Positions 49,411-61,854 of a stretch of 64,000 nt of DNA are shown here, piece by piece. The position numbers and the translations under genes were made by a program. The stretch is from Todiramphus chloris collaris (taxonomy: Eukaryota; Chordata; Aves; Coraciiformes; Alcedinidae): positions 13,117,242-13,181,241 of the forward strand of contig JANVCC010010406.1 in assembly GCA_025345505.1 (NCBI GenBank). The letters are read 5' to 3'. Within the stretch, counting starts at the first letter, position 1. Each line of letters begins with the position of its first letter. The notes below the pieces were generated by a model that did no database searches, was not told the DNA's origin, and saw nothing but the letters and a program-made list of their open reading frames with translations.

Positions 49411-52400
49411 TAGTGGTGGGGGTGCTAGAAATCTAAAGAGTCTGTCTTTACATGAGACAGTGGAAAGAATTCCAATTAAAACATGCTATTGCACAAATCC
49501 TTGTCTTAGAAGAACATCAGTTTTTCAATGAAATTCAGCAGCTGTTTGCTTTTCTCTTTCAGAAAGATAGCACTTAAAGGGGGTAGCTACAGTAAGCCAC
49601 AGATTAATAGGCATCTGGTGCTATTCCCAGGCTTCTAGGGCAAATAGTAACATTCGGTCTTTAAAAATGTTTAATTTTAAAGATTATAAACTACGTATAC
49701 TTCAAAGATTTTGGAGAAAAATAATGATTAGCAATAAGCCTAGGCAGGAAAAATTGTGTCCTTGCTTAAAAATTAGCTTCAACTGTTTAGAACGTTCTGC
49801 TTTTATGTTATGTAAAAATACTTGATTCATGCTTATCTGCTATTTACAAAACCTTTATTAGCTTCTTTATTCAGTAGTAGAGAAATTACATGGCGTGTGA
49901 CTGCAATCCAGCTCCTTATCATGGACTGAAGAAGGGAAAGGTCAGAGGTACTAGCTCTTTATGTACTTAGGTAATTTATTGAAAATATGCTGAGAAAAAT
50001 TAAAGCATTCTACAGGTAGCTCCTGAGATAGAGATTATCAAGGTTTCTAAATAAAACCTGTTAAGGTCTAATTCTACTCTATAAAATGACTCTGTACTGT
50101 CATTCTAACTTCTGACGCAGATTTGCTCTATTTATAAGTAAATGCATTTCTTCCCTGTTAATTACCACCTAAACAAGTACCATATTTAAAAGGCAGTCTT
50201 TTGCTATCACTAAAAACTGTTCCTCAGGCTGCCACGTACCCATGCAACATTATTTCCTTCACCAGTTCTGGCAGAAGAAACTGCCTGAAAAACACTTCTA
50301 CTCCCAGCTGGCAAGGAGAAGGCAGAACCTGCTTTGGCCGTAGAGCTGACCTAGCTCTGCATGGCTAGAACCAGCTGGCATCGTCACTGAGAATGTCTGT
50401 CTGCACAGCAACTTTTCCATACCCAAACACGAACACCCTTGCCTCAGTAAGACACTTACAGTTCTTTCTTTTCTTACCAAAAAACTACACGCGGAGGCGA
50501 AGGCATGGACTGCACGTGAATGCAACAGCCTGCCCGTAACAGAAAGGCTGGGCTCCGAGGAGAAGCCTTTGTGACCAAGCCCTGGCATAAGCCGGATCCA
50601 CACTGACATCAAAAGGACTCCATGCTCCTCACGTCTGCTCCAGCCAAGTCTTGAGGGTCAGGCTGGTCTGACTTCCAAATATCTTATCATCCAAATATTT
50701 CTTTTGGGTGTACAAACAGGGGAGAAACAAAGCAAAACAAAACAAAGCAGAATAAAGAACTTAGTTCCAGAAACTGAGAAAAACACAGGTTGGACAGCAC
50801 ATCACGCTGTGATGGGGGGGCTGCTCCCCCCGGTAAGAAAGCGCAAGGGAGCTGGTTCTGCTTCCTCTCATGGAAAATTGTTCACTGCTGCCGCCCAGAG
50901 GCTACAGGCTGACAGACTCCCCTTCTCCTGAAAAATACCTGGTGCCTGTTCCCTGCTATGTTAGTTAGCTCCGCTGCATCTTCTTCAGGTGCAGAGTGTA
51001 CCAAAAGCCTAGAAGAGCCGTGTCAGCAAGACTGTTTACAATAACGTAAAATTTATTCTGTACTACAAAATCCGTTATCATCGCTATACACTGAACGCAT
51101 CTTCAACCTAATGCTGTCTTAATTACCCTGCAGATTAATTTCCCCATTCCTTTTGCTTCTAAAAGACAGCCCCAGTGCCTAAAAGTTTCTATAAAAGTAA
51201 CTACATTTCTTTCCTAAAAGTAACTGTAAAAAAAGTAAGGTATTATTCTTGTCAGATCTGGATGATATCAGGATATGTTTAATACTTGGTCTGCGCAGTT
51301 CTAGACTAGTTTAAAAAAAATGCATCATCACTTAAGAACAGAAATTTAGCCAGGGAACGTGAAATTTCAGGATAGATGTACCTTAACTGTAGGTTGAATG
51401 GATTGGTTTTGATCAATAGGAAGCATCATCTAGGATTTTATTGACAGGATTTTACATATGCAATCAAAACACAGGTCTCTACCAGTTGTCATTTCACTTT
51501 GCAGCGTGGCAGGCTTAAAATAATGCTGATTTTCTTGGTGTATTTGTCCATGCAGTACAACACATTTTCCTCTAAATCTCCAAGCACTGTAGAGAGAATC
51601 GTGTCATTTTATACACAAATCTGAAACACAGGTTTGAGCATGCAGTTCAGCCAACCTGAAAGATAGATCTGATGCCCTGCAAAGGGAAGGTCTGCTCCTG
51701 GACAATGTCAGACTTCTCACTGGCTTTAGCATGCAACACTGCTGCTTAGCTTGTGCTCTGGTGTTCCCCTTTGTTTAGTGAATTTTATCAGCTCACTAAT
51801 AGAAATTAATTCAACAACACACAAATCTCTAACTGGTCTGTGAACTGAATCAGCTCATTGAGTAGCCTGACAAATGTCAGAGCCACTGTAAGGAGAGGGA
51901 TGTAGTGTCTTCTGTGCAGAGACAGAAGGAAAAATGCTACTGACTTGTGGCAGCTGGCAAGCTGCTGGATTCAGAATCACATTTGTTATATCAGCTGAAG
52001 GGCTGGAAGGAAAGAAAGTTGCACAAGGTTTTAAGCACACTCTTGCTACTTTACCTCTTTCCACAGGCCTCCACCTCTCTTACACAGCTGCAATACTGCA
52101 TTGTCCCATTGCAATTTGCTTTGGCATTGCTTTTCAAAGGCATCTTTCCTTCTGCAACAAGTTATTTTCTCACAGTTGCTGCCCTCTTCAGAAATCTGAA
52201 AATACCTGCTTGCTTACAGCTTTAGTTTATTGATACGGCATGGGAGACCACTTCCTTACATTCCTACCTTCTCCTCATGTTTCTCTCTGCACAGACTGTC
52301 ACTTTCAGTCTTCATCCAAATTCTACTACAAGATTCACCTTCTGAACAAGTCTCTCTATGACAAAGATCACTTTTAGAGATGTAGATTCACTACATTATT

Positions 52401-55400
52401 GCCTTACGCTAAGACACTTTGCATATATGCTTGAAAGCAAATTTTCATTTACAAATACGGTTTCTGTTCATGGTGAATCATACAGAATCCTGAGTGTCAA
52501 ACCCAGTGTTAATATAATACTTCCCCTTTGCACAGATAAAATGCTTTCGGTTTTATCCATACCCCTTAGTTTCTATTAATATATTTCTATTATTATTAGG
52601 AAAATAATCTAAAAGTAACCTTGGTTTTAATGAAACTTGTTACATTGCTTATCTCATTTCATTTTCACAATAAAGAAACTTTATATGGGAAACCACTTAA
52701 AAACAACAGCAACATAATAAAGCTTCCTAGGTATCATGACCTGGTACAAGTCACTTGCTAGAAAGCAAGGCCTGCACATCGCAGCAACTGCAATCTGGGC
52801 AGCACCATACCACCTGAGAGCAGACAATGCATGCACAAATTTTCCACCTTAGTGCACACAGCAATATTAAAGGGCAAAGCATGACCAGCAGCAGAGCCTT
52901 TACGTGCAGCTGAAGCAGAAGAGAACAGGCTATTTGAGATGCACTGTTGCAGTGCTTATTCCATTTGCTCCGTCAGTAACTCAGTTCATCTCCAGGGCTG
53001 GTGCCAGTGTGCACTTCAAGCAGCAACACCCAAGCAACAACCTAAAGAGGCAAATGTTCAGGTCGCGAAAAGCTGGAATCATTGTCTGTGAAAATAAATG
53101 TTCTCCAGCTTGGGCATGATGCTGTGTAACAGGAAAGACAGCATTATGGTTGGTATCTGTCATTGATGAGGACATTTTAAACAGAAAGCATTGCTGCTGC
53201 ACAGAGGCTGGTGAGCAGCACTGACTAAACGCAGATCCCAGTAGCCCCCTTGTGCTTGGGCCTTGACTAATAAAATGCTATGAAATTTGACATGTAAAAT
53301 TGCAAGTTCAAGCATTTCTAATTCTTTTGAAGAGAAATAATTCAGATGTTTCTCAAACATGTCTTTAAATTGCCTCCTCTTTTCGCTGCCCACTATAAAA
53401 ATACTTTGAATTTGAAATGGGCTTTAAGTATTTTACCTCTTTAGATAAAGAGAAAAAAAACATTTAAAAATGCTCAAGTGGAAAAAATGGTGACACCAAT
53501 TTGTAAAACAGCCTCTGAAAGCATTTCAACAATAATAATGGTTTTGACTGCCATGAAAACTGGTGCTATCACCATGCTGTGAAGATGACTTAGTAGCAGG
53601 TGTTTTGGCACATATCTTCTTCATTTAACTAATCACTGGAGGCAGAAGTTTTAACCAATGCTACATATTGAAGTAATTCTCATAATCTCATATTACTTTT
53701 TTCCACAGAAAATGTTTCATCAGAAATGCTTATAAATCAGTACGTCTTTAAGATTAAAAGCCCTGGTACTTTTTTTCTTTTCTCTTTTTTCTTTTCCTCC
53801 TACAATTATCTTGTTTGCATCTGTTTTACAAACAGAGAAAAACCTTTTGATGATTTGTTAGTTCAATGCTTGTAGCACCTGTTCATACATGCCTGTATAC
53901 CCAGAACTCCTGTCAGCTCCCTCCTGTATGCTTTTTATGACTGTCTAACTATTCTAATAAAATATTCTATTCCATGTAAACACACTCTAGTTAGTACAGG
54001 CTGACAAGCTACAGCAATGATAGGCAGATGCAGATGTGGGAAAAACAGGACAAATTAGAGAATCTGCAAAGTTTTTTTGTAAAGCATAAGTGTACTTATA
54101 AGACATATTCTGATGAAAAAGCATAAAAATACAACAATTAAAACCATCTTCTGTGACAGCAGATGATGATTAAACCAACTTCAATTAGTATGGCCCTTGA
54201 CAAAACTTTACATACATGACTATCGCAAAAGAAAATCACAAAGATACATAAATTGGGCATCTGTAAGGGATTACTGCTGATAACGAAGATAGAGTTTATA
54301 TAGCATATTTTCCAGCTTTCCAGCCATCAGTGGCTTTCCCTTCTCTCGGTCCCCAGCACAGCTTGTAAGTGATACTCACTACTTCGGGTGCTACAGCAAA
54401 GTGGGTTTGGGCCTTTGCATACGCTTAAAAGAAAAAAGTCATGTGAAGGAAAGCTTGCACTGCTGAGATCTGAAGTTACAGGGATTGGCGAAAAGGTGGA
54501 AAACACGGTACAATAGAGTCATATTTCTTAAATATCAATCCTTCCCTTTACTGCCTGTTTCTCTTTATTAGATGGCTAGCACAACAGTATCTACCATTAG
54601 CAGATCTTGTAAAATACTACATATCCTAAAAGTCCAGGGTCTCAAAGCAAGACACAGAAAACAAGGGGCTTTAAACAATGGTAGAACTGTTAACCATGAA
54701 AGTGCTACTTACAGGATAGAGCACGTAAGGGAGCAACTCTGTACAAAAGCTTTAAATCCCAAGCAGAACACAGAGGAAAAGTGTTGGATGAATATGGTCA
54801 GAGTAAATGAATGTCTGTTTTCACAAAGCAGATGAGGAATTCTCTGCACACTAGTGAGGCAAAAGGGATGGGTTTTGACAATGATATTGAACTTGATATG
54901 CAAACTGTCTAATGGATGCTACAGATTTCTTTCAAGAAGACAGAAGGAAATGTGTCTTGATAAATGCAATAAACACATTACTCTGTTCTAAAGATGTAAG
55001 AAATGAAAATCACCTACTTTTAATATTTGATTAATACCATTTTTGGTTTTTAGACATACCACAGGAACAGTGAGAACACATGTAGAAACCCTCAAGTACC
55101 AAGTGGTGCACATATGTGGATATGGCCTTGTGTCCATTTTGACAAGTCTACAACCCACTTAGACAAGAGTAAGACAGGAGTAAGAAAGAAAATCTTACAG
55201 CTTACAGGTCACAGTCTGCCTGCAATGTGTACATTGTCCCAAAACATTCCCCCTTTTTTTCCAGATACTTCAATTATTCTGCTTTTTCTGCTGACCTCTT
55301 TGTCCTTGCTTCTGCCCTCAGAAACAAACCCATAGTCTCTGTGTACATGTTCTGCTTTTGAAGAAAACATAAATTGGTCTAGTCAGTGGAAAAGCAAAAC

Positions 55401-56569
55401 ACTGCTTGTTCTTGGTAGATCCTGCTGTCATCAGAAAAGTGGAAAGCTAGTTGTTTTGTACCTTAAACCAAGAGGCATTAAGTTGCAATACCTATCTGTG
55501 TACCCCTATTTCTACGGCAATGGGAAATACAATATTACACACTAACACACATTATTACCAAGGTAATGGGTCCTCTGTCTTCCAAGAACCAATAATAAAA
55601 TAATCATCACGACCTTTTCTGTTCCAGACTGTCCCAGCATTCATAATGGTTATTAATCAATGGTGATGGCTCACCCTCCAACTTCTGCTACATGAAGTGA
55701 GAAAGACAGCTGTAGGCTCTGGATGGCCAAGGGGACAGTCACTTTACCTCTGGATGACAGATTTATTAAGAACTCTGTAATTCCTGGAACAGCCTCTCTC
55801 CTGAGTGAAGGGGACAGCCAGACAGCCATAGCCACAGACACTTACTTGCTGTACGTGCACTTCCAATTCCCTTCTTGTCAATGAATTAAAAAAACCCCAA
55901 ATGCTAGCTATATTAAGGTGCTGGCAATAATTTGTGCAGTATTGATAATCTAAAATGGGCAGAAGACCTGTCCAAGTACATTTCAAACAAAAGAAAAAGG
56001 ACACACTGAAATAAACACTTTTTCTTCAGTCTTTCAAACAGTTTACCTCTCAGCCTTCAGACGGTCACAGAGAGACCTGCAGCAGACAGGGGCACTTCAT
56101 CCCATCAACTTCTTCAGTGGCAAAAAGTGAGTCTACTCTCTGAAGTTCCTGAAGCCAATGAGGCAGTCTTTGGTACCTCCATAACCTCCTTTTCCTCTCC
56201 TTCCATTAGGCTATTTCAGAATTTGGTTTCAATTGACATTAAAAACATAGCTTGACAATAAAATTTATGTTCTGCTCCGGGTAGGAAAAGAGTGCCATCT
56301 TTAGCATGGGCTCAGCTGATGTTTACTTAATCAAGAGCGGCATTTCTCAAATTGTGGTAAGGAAAATTAGTGGTCAGTCACTGCAAATGACCACACATAA
56401 TTTAAAATAAAGCATATACACAGTCTCAAAAATGTAAATAAACCACCCAGGAGACATTTGGTTAAAGCAACCGGAATTAAAGCACACAATCAAAGCATCG
56501 TATCATATTCCGGTAATCAGACATTCAAGGCTAAGTCATCCACGACCATGCATCAAAACTGATTCTGTA

Positions 56570-59500
56570 AAGAAAAACAGATGGGTCTTTGTAGTGGGTG
56601 ACTCCCTTCTGAGGGGTGTAGAGGCCCCAGTATCTAGGCTGGACCCCGTTCATAGAGAGGTTTGCTGCCTCCTGGTAAAGGATGTGACAAAATTTCTCAC
56701 CCTGGTGAGGCTTTCAGATTATTACCCACTTTTGGATTTTCATGTGGGGAGTGATGATGTGGCCATAACAAGTCCAAAAGCAGTTGTGAGACTTCGGGGC
56801 CCTGGGGCAAGTGGTTAAGGGATTAGGAGCACAAGTGGTGTTCTTCATCCCTCCAGTTGCAGGGACTGATGAGGGAGTTAACAGGAGGAGTCATCAGATC
56901 AATTCCTGGCTCCAAGCCCGGTCTTATCAGCAGGGCTTTGGGTTCTTTGATCACAGGGGTGGTGTACATACCACCAGGCCTGCTGGCAACAGATGGGATC
57001 CACCAGTCTCAGAGGAGGAAAAAGATCCTGGGGCAAAAATTAGCAGGGCTCATTGAAAGAGCTTTAAATTAGATTGGAAGGGGGAAGGGATTATGACTGA
57101 GCCTGCTAGGGATAAAACTGGGGGAAGCATGACAGTGTTTGTAGGATGGTGTGTTAGCAAGGAACCTCATTCTACTGCCTCAGTGCAGGTAAGGGCTGGA
57201 GATACACGGGGCAGCCTTAGAAACACCTGAGAATGGTCAGGTAGGAATTAGGGCTTCCACCCACAAAAAGGTGTCAGGAACATTAGCCCCGCTGAAGTGC
57301 ACATAGAATGGGTAACAAACAGGAGGAGCTGGTAGCCATGGTGCATCAGGAAAACTATGATATAGTAGCTATTACTGAAATGTGGTGGGATGTCTCACAC
57401 CACTGGAGTGCCACAATCAATGGCTACAAGCTTTTCAGAGGGATATACAAAGAAAGAGAGGTGGTAGGGTGGCCCTATATGTTAGGGATTGTTACAACTC
57501 TTCAGAACTTAATTACAATGATGATACGATTCAGTCTCTATGGCTCAGAATCATGGACAAGGCCACCAAGGCTGACATTTTGGCAGGAGTCTATTATAGA
57601 CCACCCAATCAAGACAGAGATGCAGGTAAAACATTCTATAAGCAGCTGGGAGAAGTCTCAGCTGCAACTGCCCTTGTACTTGTGAGGGATTTCAACTTCC
57701 CAGATATCTGCTGGAAATACTACACAGCAGAGAGGGAACAGTCCCAGAGGTTCCTAGAGTGTGTGGAAGAGAAATTCCTTACACAGCTGGTGAGTGAACC
57801 CACCAGGTAAATGAGCCCTGCTGAACCTGCTCCTTGGTGACAGAGGAGGACTGATGCACCCATCATATGATGGTTGGAGGCCATCTAGGGCACAGTGATC
57901 ACAAAATGATTGAGTTCTCCATTCTTAGAGAAGTAAGGAGAGTGGGAAGCAGAACTGCTACATTGGACTTCTGAATGGCAGACTTCTTAGGAGACTGCTT
58001 GACAGAGTCCCTTGGGAGTCTGTCCTGAAGGGCACAGGGGTCCAGGAAGGCTGGACACTTTGCAAGAGGGAAGTGCTAAAGGCACAGGAGCAGGCTGTCA
58101 CCATGTGACAAGACAAGCCAGCGACAAACACCGGCCTGGCTGAACAGGGAGATTTGGCTGCAATTCAAGGAAAAAAAGCAGAATTTATGGACTTTGGAAG
58201 AAGAGGCAGGCCATGCTTGGTGACTACAGAGATGTAGTGAGGCTATGCAGGGTGAAAATTAGAAAGTCCAAACCCCAGCTAGAAATTAATCTGGCTTTGG
58301 CTATAGAAGACAACAGGAAATCTTTCTACAAATACATTAGGAGTAAAAAAAGGGCCATGGAGACCCTCCATCCTCTATTAGACGCACGAGAAAACATGGG
58401 AACTAAGGATGAGGAAAAGGCTGAGGTGCTTTATGCTGCCTTTGCCTCAGTCTTTAGTTAACAGGACCTGTTGTAATCTGGGAGTCCAGTTCCTTGAGCT
58501 AGAAGACAGAGACAGGGAGCAGAATGGGCCCACTGCAATCCAGCAAGAGATGGTCCATGATCTGCTACCTCACTTAGACTTTGGTGCTGGGGAAACTGAT
58601 GGAGCAGATCATCCTGAGCACCATCACACTGTACATGCAGGACAATGAGATGATAAGGCCCAGTCTGCATGGCTTTATGTCCTGCTCGACTAATCTGACC
58701 TGCTTCTACAACATGGTCATCTGCTTAGCAGAAGAGGGAAAGGCTGGGGATGTTGTCTTATCTGGACTTCAGTAAAATCTTTGACACCATCTCCCACAGC
58801 ATTCTCCTGGAGAATCTGGCTGCTCATGGCTTGGATGGGCAAATACTTCACTGGATAAACAACTGGCTGGATGGCTGGGCCCGAACAGTGGTGGTGGAGT
58901 TAAATCCATTGGGCTGCTGGTCACCAGTGGTGTCCCCCAGGGCTCAGTATTGGGGCCAGTTCTGTTTACTATCTTTATCAATAATGGACGAGGGGATTGA
59001 GTGCAACCTGAGCAAAATTTGGAGATGACACCAAGCTGTGTGGAAGTGTAGATCTGCTCACAGGTAGAGACCAGGGACATAATTCTACCTCTGAACTCAT
59101 CACTGATGAGGCCACATCTCATGTACTGTGTTCAGTTTTGGGCCCCTCCATACAAAAAGGACACTGAGGCCCTAGAGCATGTCCAAAGAAGGGCAACAAA
59201 GCAGGTGAAGGGCCTACAGCACATGTCTTATGAGGATCAGATGAGAAAGTTGGGGTTGTTTAGCTTGGAGAAAAGGATGATCAGGGGAGATCTTACCGGT
59301 CTGCTCTCCCAAGTAACAAGTGATAGAACCAGAGGAAATGATCTTAAGTTGCTCCAAAGGAAGTTTAGATTGGACAAGAGAAAGAATTTCTTTACTGAGT
59401 GGGTTATCAAGCACTGGAACAGCTTGCCCAGGGAAGTGGTTGAGTCCCCATCCCTGGAGATATTTAGGAGTCACGTAGATGTAGTGCTGAGGGATAATGG

Positions 59501-59578
59501 TTTGGTCATGGTCTTCTCAGTTAATGACTGGACTAGATGAAAGGTCTTTTCCAATCTAGGAAATTCTGTGATTCTTAC
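56570..59578 (+). mobile_element. CR1 LINE, sense, about 3 kb, ORF1 and ORF2 parts recognisable but decayed
   Basis: This is the longest CR1 of the window. ORF1 esterase-like domain: VVGDSLLRGVEAP (GDS nucleophile block, about 56588), SDYYPLLDFHVGSDDVA (about 56720-56765), VKGLGAQVVF (56811). ORF2 endonuclease: IVAITEMWWD (about 57363), YYRPPNQD (about 57596), the catalytic DFNFPDICW (about 57691) and GHSDH (about 57889). RT: GKLMEQIILSTIT, YLDFSKIFDTISHSILLE (about 58753), and the active-site box as FGDDT (about 59018) in place of FADDT. C-terminal part: YCVQFWAP to [19 protein letters not shown] (59106-59465). The 3' end is ATTCTGTG ATTCTTAC. Missing are the 5' part of ORF1, most of the RT fingers (junction near 58590) and the segment after the FADD box (near 59060). 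Several frame breaks; inactive. Confidence 0.95.
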
Positions 59579-61440
59579 ACAGCTGTTTGCTGTTCAGTTT
59601 ATTAACATCTCTCTTAAGCTATGACTACCTTTCACTGCCCTCCTTAACTCTCTTGCTTGGAAATAAGTCTGTGCCAGACCCTAAGATTTAGTTTATTCCC
59701 CTATAACCTGAAAACTGAGAAGTGCTGCATCAGGTTATTTTTTTTTTTTTTTTTAATGTTTTACTACCACTAATTATTCAGTCTCAAATCTGCTGCATAT
59801 TTTGTTCAGTTTGGGTTTTTTGGCAGTCACTTAAACTTCATTAGGAACAGTTCACTACAGTTCATTCATTATCTGTCACTAATTAAAATGATCTGTTTTA
59901 TCGTCACAAAAGAAAATCCTGTTACAGAAACTAATGAGCTGCAACCTTCAGTAACTGAGAGGATGTGTAGCACTTAATGACAGTGCCAATCAAGTCTAAT
60001 TGGGATTAACCTTTAAGTATTAACTACTACTCATAAGCTTAGGTGGAATTAGAGAGAAGCACAGTCAGCAAAGTATCAGTAAATCAATAGAAGCAAAGAG
60101 AAACAATGTGAGAAACACTCTTCCTAACTATAACCTTCAGGTACTGCTTAAATTAACCTAAGTAAACTATGAATTACAATTGGGTTAGTGATTTTTTTTT
60201 TTTTTTAAAACCGACTCTACAGGCATTGTGTCATCCTTTTTATACTAAAAAAATGTTCTCTCTAGATAGGGACAGTGAGAAGCAAGAGATAACTTATGAA
60301 GTCATGTCATTGCTTTGATTAAACTTTTTATACTTAAACTTACACATCTACAGAAGGTACTTAGCAATTCCAGCAATTCTCCCAAGAGAAACAAGAGTGT
60401 TTTTCCTCATGCTAAGCATGCAATTCTGCATCTCAGACTCAGTAATCCGATTTTCATGGGTGCTGAGCACTGCAGTTCCCGATGGATTGTAGTAGTAGTT
60501 ATGGATCACCATGACCTCTGACAATAAACTCAGTAATTTAGGAGAGTGATTTGAAGATAAATATACAGAAACTGAAATCAGTTTACAATCAGTGGCAGTT
60601 TCCAATTCAGTGCATTGTAGTTTATGTTGAGGAAGCAGTATGCGGGGAGAAATAATGCCTATTTGCTATCAAAAAATAGAGCCACGTACGATCAGGCTAA
60701 GCAACAGTAAAGAGTGACTCCTACAGCTGGAGCTTTCATCAATTTGGTCCTGTTTGGAGTAGTCGTCTATCAGCATGGCATTAAACACAAGCAGGATGTT
60801 GTATGATCATGTTACCAAGGAAGTTAGGGTTTGGTTTGGTTTGTTTCTTTGTTTACAGTGAGAAAGTAAAAATACTGGCTTATTTTTCCTAGATCAAAAT
60901 GGGATACAGGAGAAATCAAAAGGACACTTACTTGATACCATACAGAAGTTCATGCCTCCCCTATTACAAGGAAGACACCAAAAAACCTCAAATCTCCCTG
61001 GTAGAAGTCTATAGCTTTAAGAAGACTTAAAAAAACCCAAAACCAAATAGTGGTCCATTGAAACAGTCCACATCTCCTTCAGCACCTTCTCCGAAAAAAG
61101 TCAGAGACACCATTTTCATTCTTTTCTTGTCAGATCCTGAAGGATAAGAGCCTCCATCTCTCCTTCACAGGCTAAGAATAGAATGCTTTGTTAATTCAGG
61201 AAACGAGGAGGGAAGAGGATTAAGAACAAGTGTATTTGCCTAGTGTACAAGATCTCCAGAACAGATGCTTCTGTTTCCATGGTAACTATAACAACATACA
61301 CACATATTTCAACAAGACTCAAACATCTTTGTGCAACCTATCATGAAAGATTACATGTTAAGAAGTTTCCACTAGCTCTTAAATCTTCTTGAAATCTCAG
61401 TCTCCGAGAACAACCATTTACCAAACACACCACAATGAGT
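59579..61440. other. Gene-free interval downstream of the PUM3 3' end
   Basis: No exon or named repeat recognised. T runs of 17 bases at 59738-59754 and about 14 near 60192. Confidence 0.5.
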
Positions 61441-61449
61441 AGAACAGGC

Positions 61450-61575
61450 AAATTGTTTTAGAAATTATTTAATTTACAAATGCATACATTGCTTCTTAAA
61501 ATGATCATGGTGCAAAATCTTCCCAACCCTCAGTTGATTGTATTGATGTAAATTGTGCTTTTAGCTTCATTTCCA
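61450..61575 (-). other. PUM3: PUM3 3' untranslated region
   Basis: A short 3'UTR of about 125 bases between the PUM3 stop and the predicted cleavage site. It ends near an ATTAAA signal with GU-rich sequence beyond it. The end is approximate. Confidence 0.65.
61468..61473 (-). terminator. PUM3 poly(A) signal (ATTAAA)
   Basis: On the minus strand ATTAAA lies about 105 bases after the stop. The minus strand continues with CATTGTGGTGTGTTTGGT at about 61420-61437, a textbook GU-rich downstream element. Confidence 0.7.
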
Positions 61576-61705
61576 CTACGAAGTCAATTTCTCCACTAAT
61601 GCTTCTATTCCTTTTACATTTTTATGCAACTTCAACTTTGGGACAAGCTTTTTCAGTCCTTTTTTGACTGTATTTGCCACTTTTTGATCAGTGCTCCGGA
61701 GAAGG
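61576..61705 (-). CDS. PUM3: PUM3 terminal coding exon (Puf-A, C terminus)
   Basis: The minus strand reads (S)-L-L-R-S-T-D-Q-K-V-A-N-T-V-K-K-G-L-K and ends ...KGIEALVEKLTS-stop, 42 residues plus one split base. The human PUM3 C terminus reads SLLQSCDLEVANKVKAALK ... KGIEILLEKLST, a clear match in length and pattern. The exon starts at 61705 after the acceptor TTTTTATTCCTTGTAG (minus strand) and its first base completes a split Ser codon. PUM3 is a nucleolar Puf-A/Puf6-type protein with a bent array of Pumilio-like repeats, involved in large-subunit ribosome biogenesis. The rest of the gene lies to the right: the preceding exon (human GELHIAEHPAGHLVLKW ... VNRGAIILS) was not found in 61706-64000. 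Convergent with KCNV2, about 16 kb away. Confidence 0.93.
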
Positions 61706-61808
61706 CTACAAGGAATAAAAAAAAGCGAAGAACATCAAAGGTCAGCACATAGGTCACAGGAAAAGAAGCTGTCCATATAAGGAAACAATAACTATTTAGA
61801 AAGAATAT

Positions 61809-61854
61809 GTCTCCATTTGGACATTGAGCTATTGATCACTGTCCAAATTGAGAC
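61809..61854. repeat. Inverted repeat at the CR1 5' junction
   Basis: 61809-61823 and 61840-61854 are reverse complements at 14 of 15 positions, with a 16-base loop. The left arm plus loop matches antisense CR1 (compare 27913-27935 in the antisense copy). Confidence 0.85.

Larger units (their letters stand above)
45290..56569. other. Gene-free interval between KCNV2 and PUM3
   Basis: About 11 kb with no recognised exon. It holds a 28-base poly(A) at 47323 and an A-rich tract at 49324-49410. The lysine-rich 125-codon ORF at 49154-49531 is a by-product of that A-rich tract. Confidence 0.5.

Noticed and set aside
49154-49531. 125-codon ORF with a Lys-rich middle resembling a nuclear-localisation sequence
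   Set aside because: The Lys/Arg run is a translation of the A-rich polypurine tract at 49324-49410.
50298-50612. 104-codon minus ORF
   Set aside because: Locally GC-richer DNA without a recognised domain or splice context.
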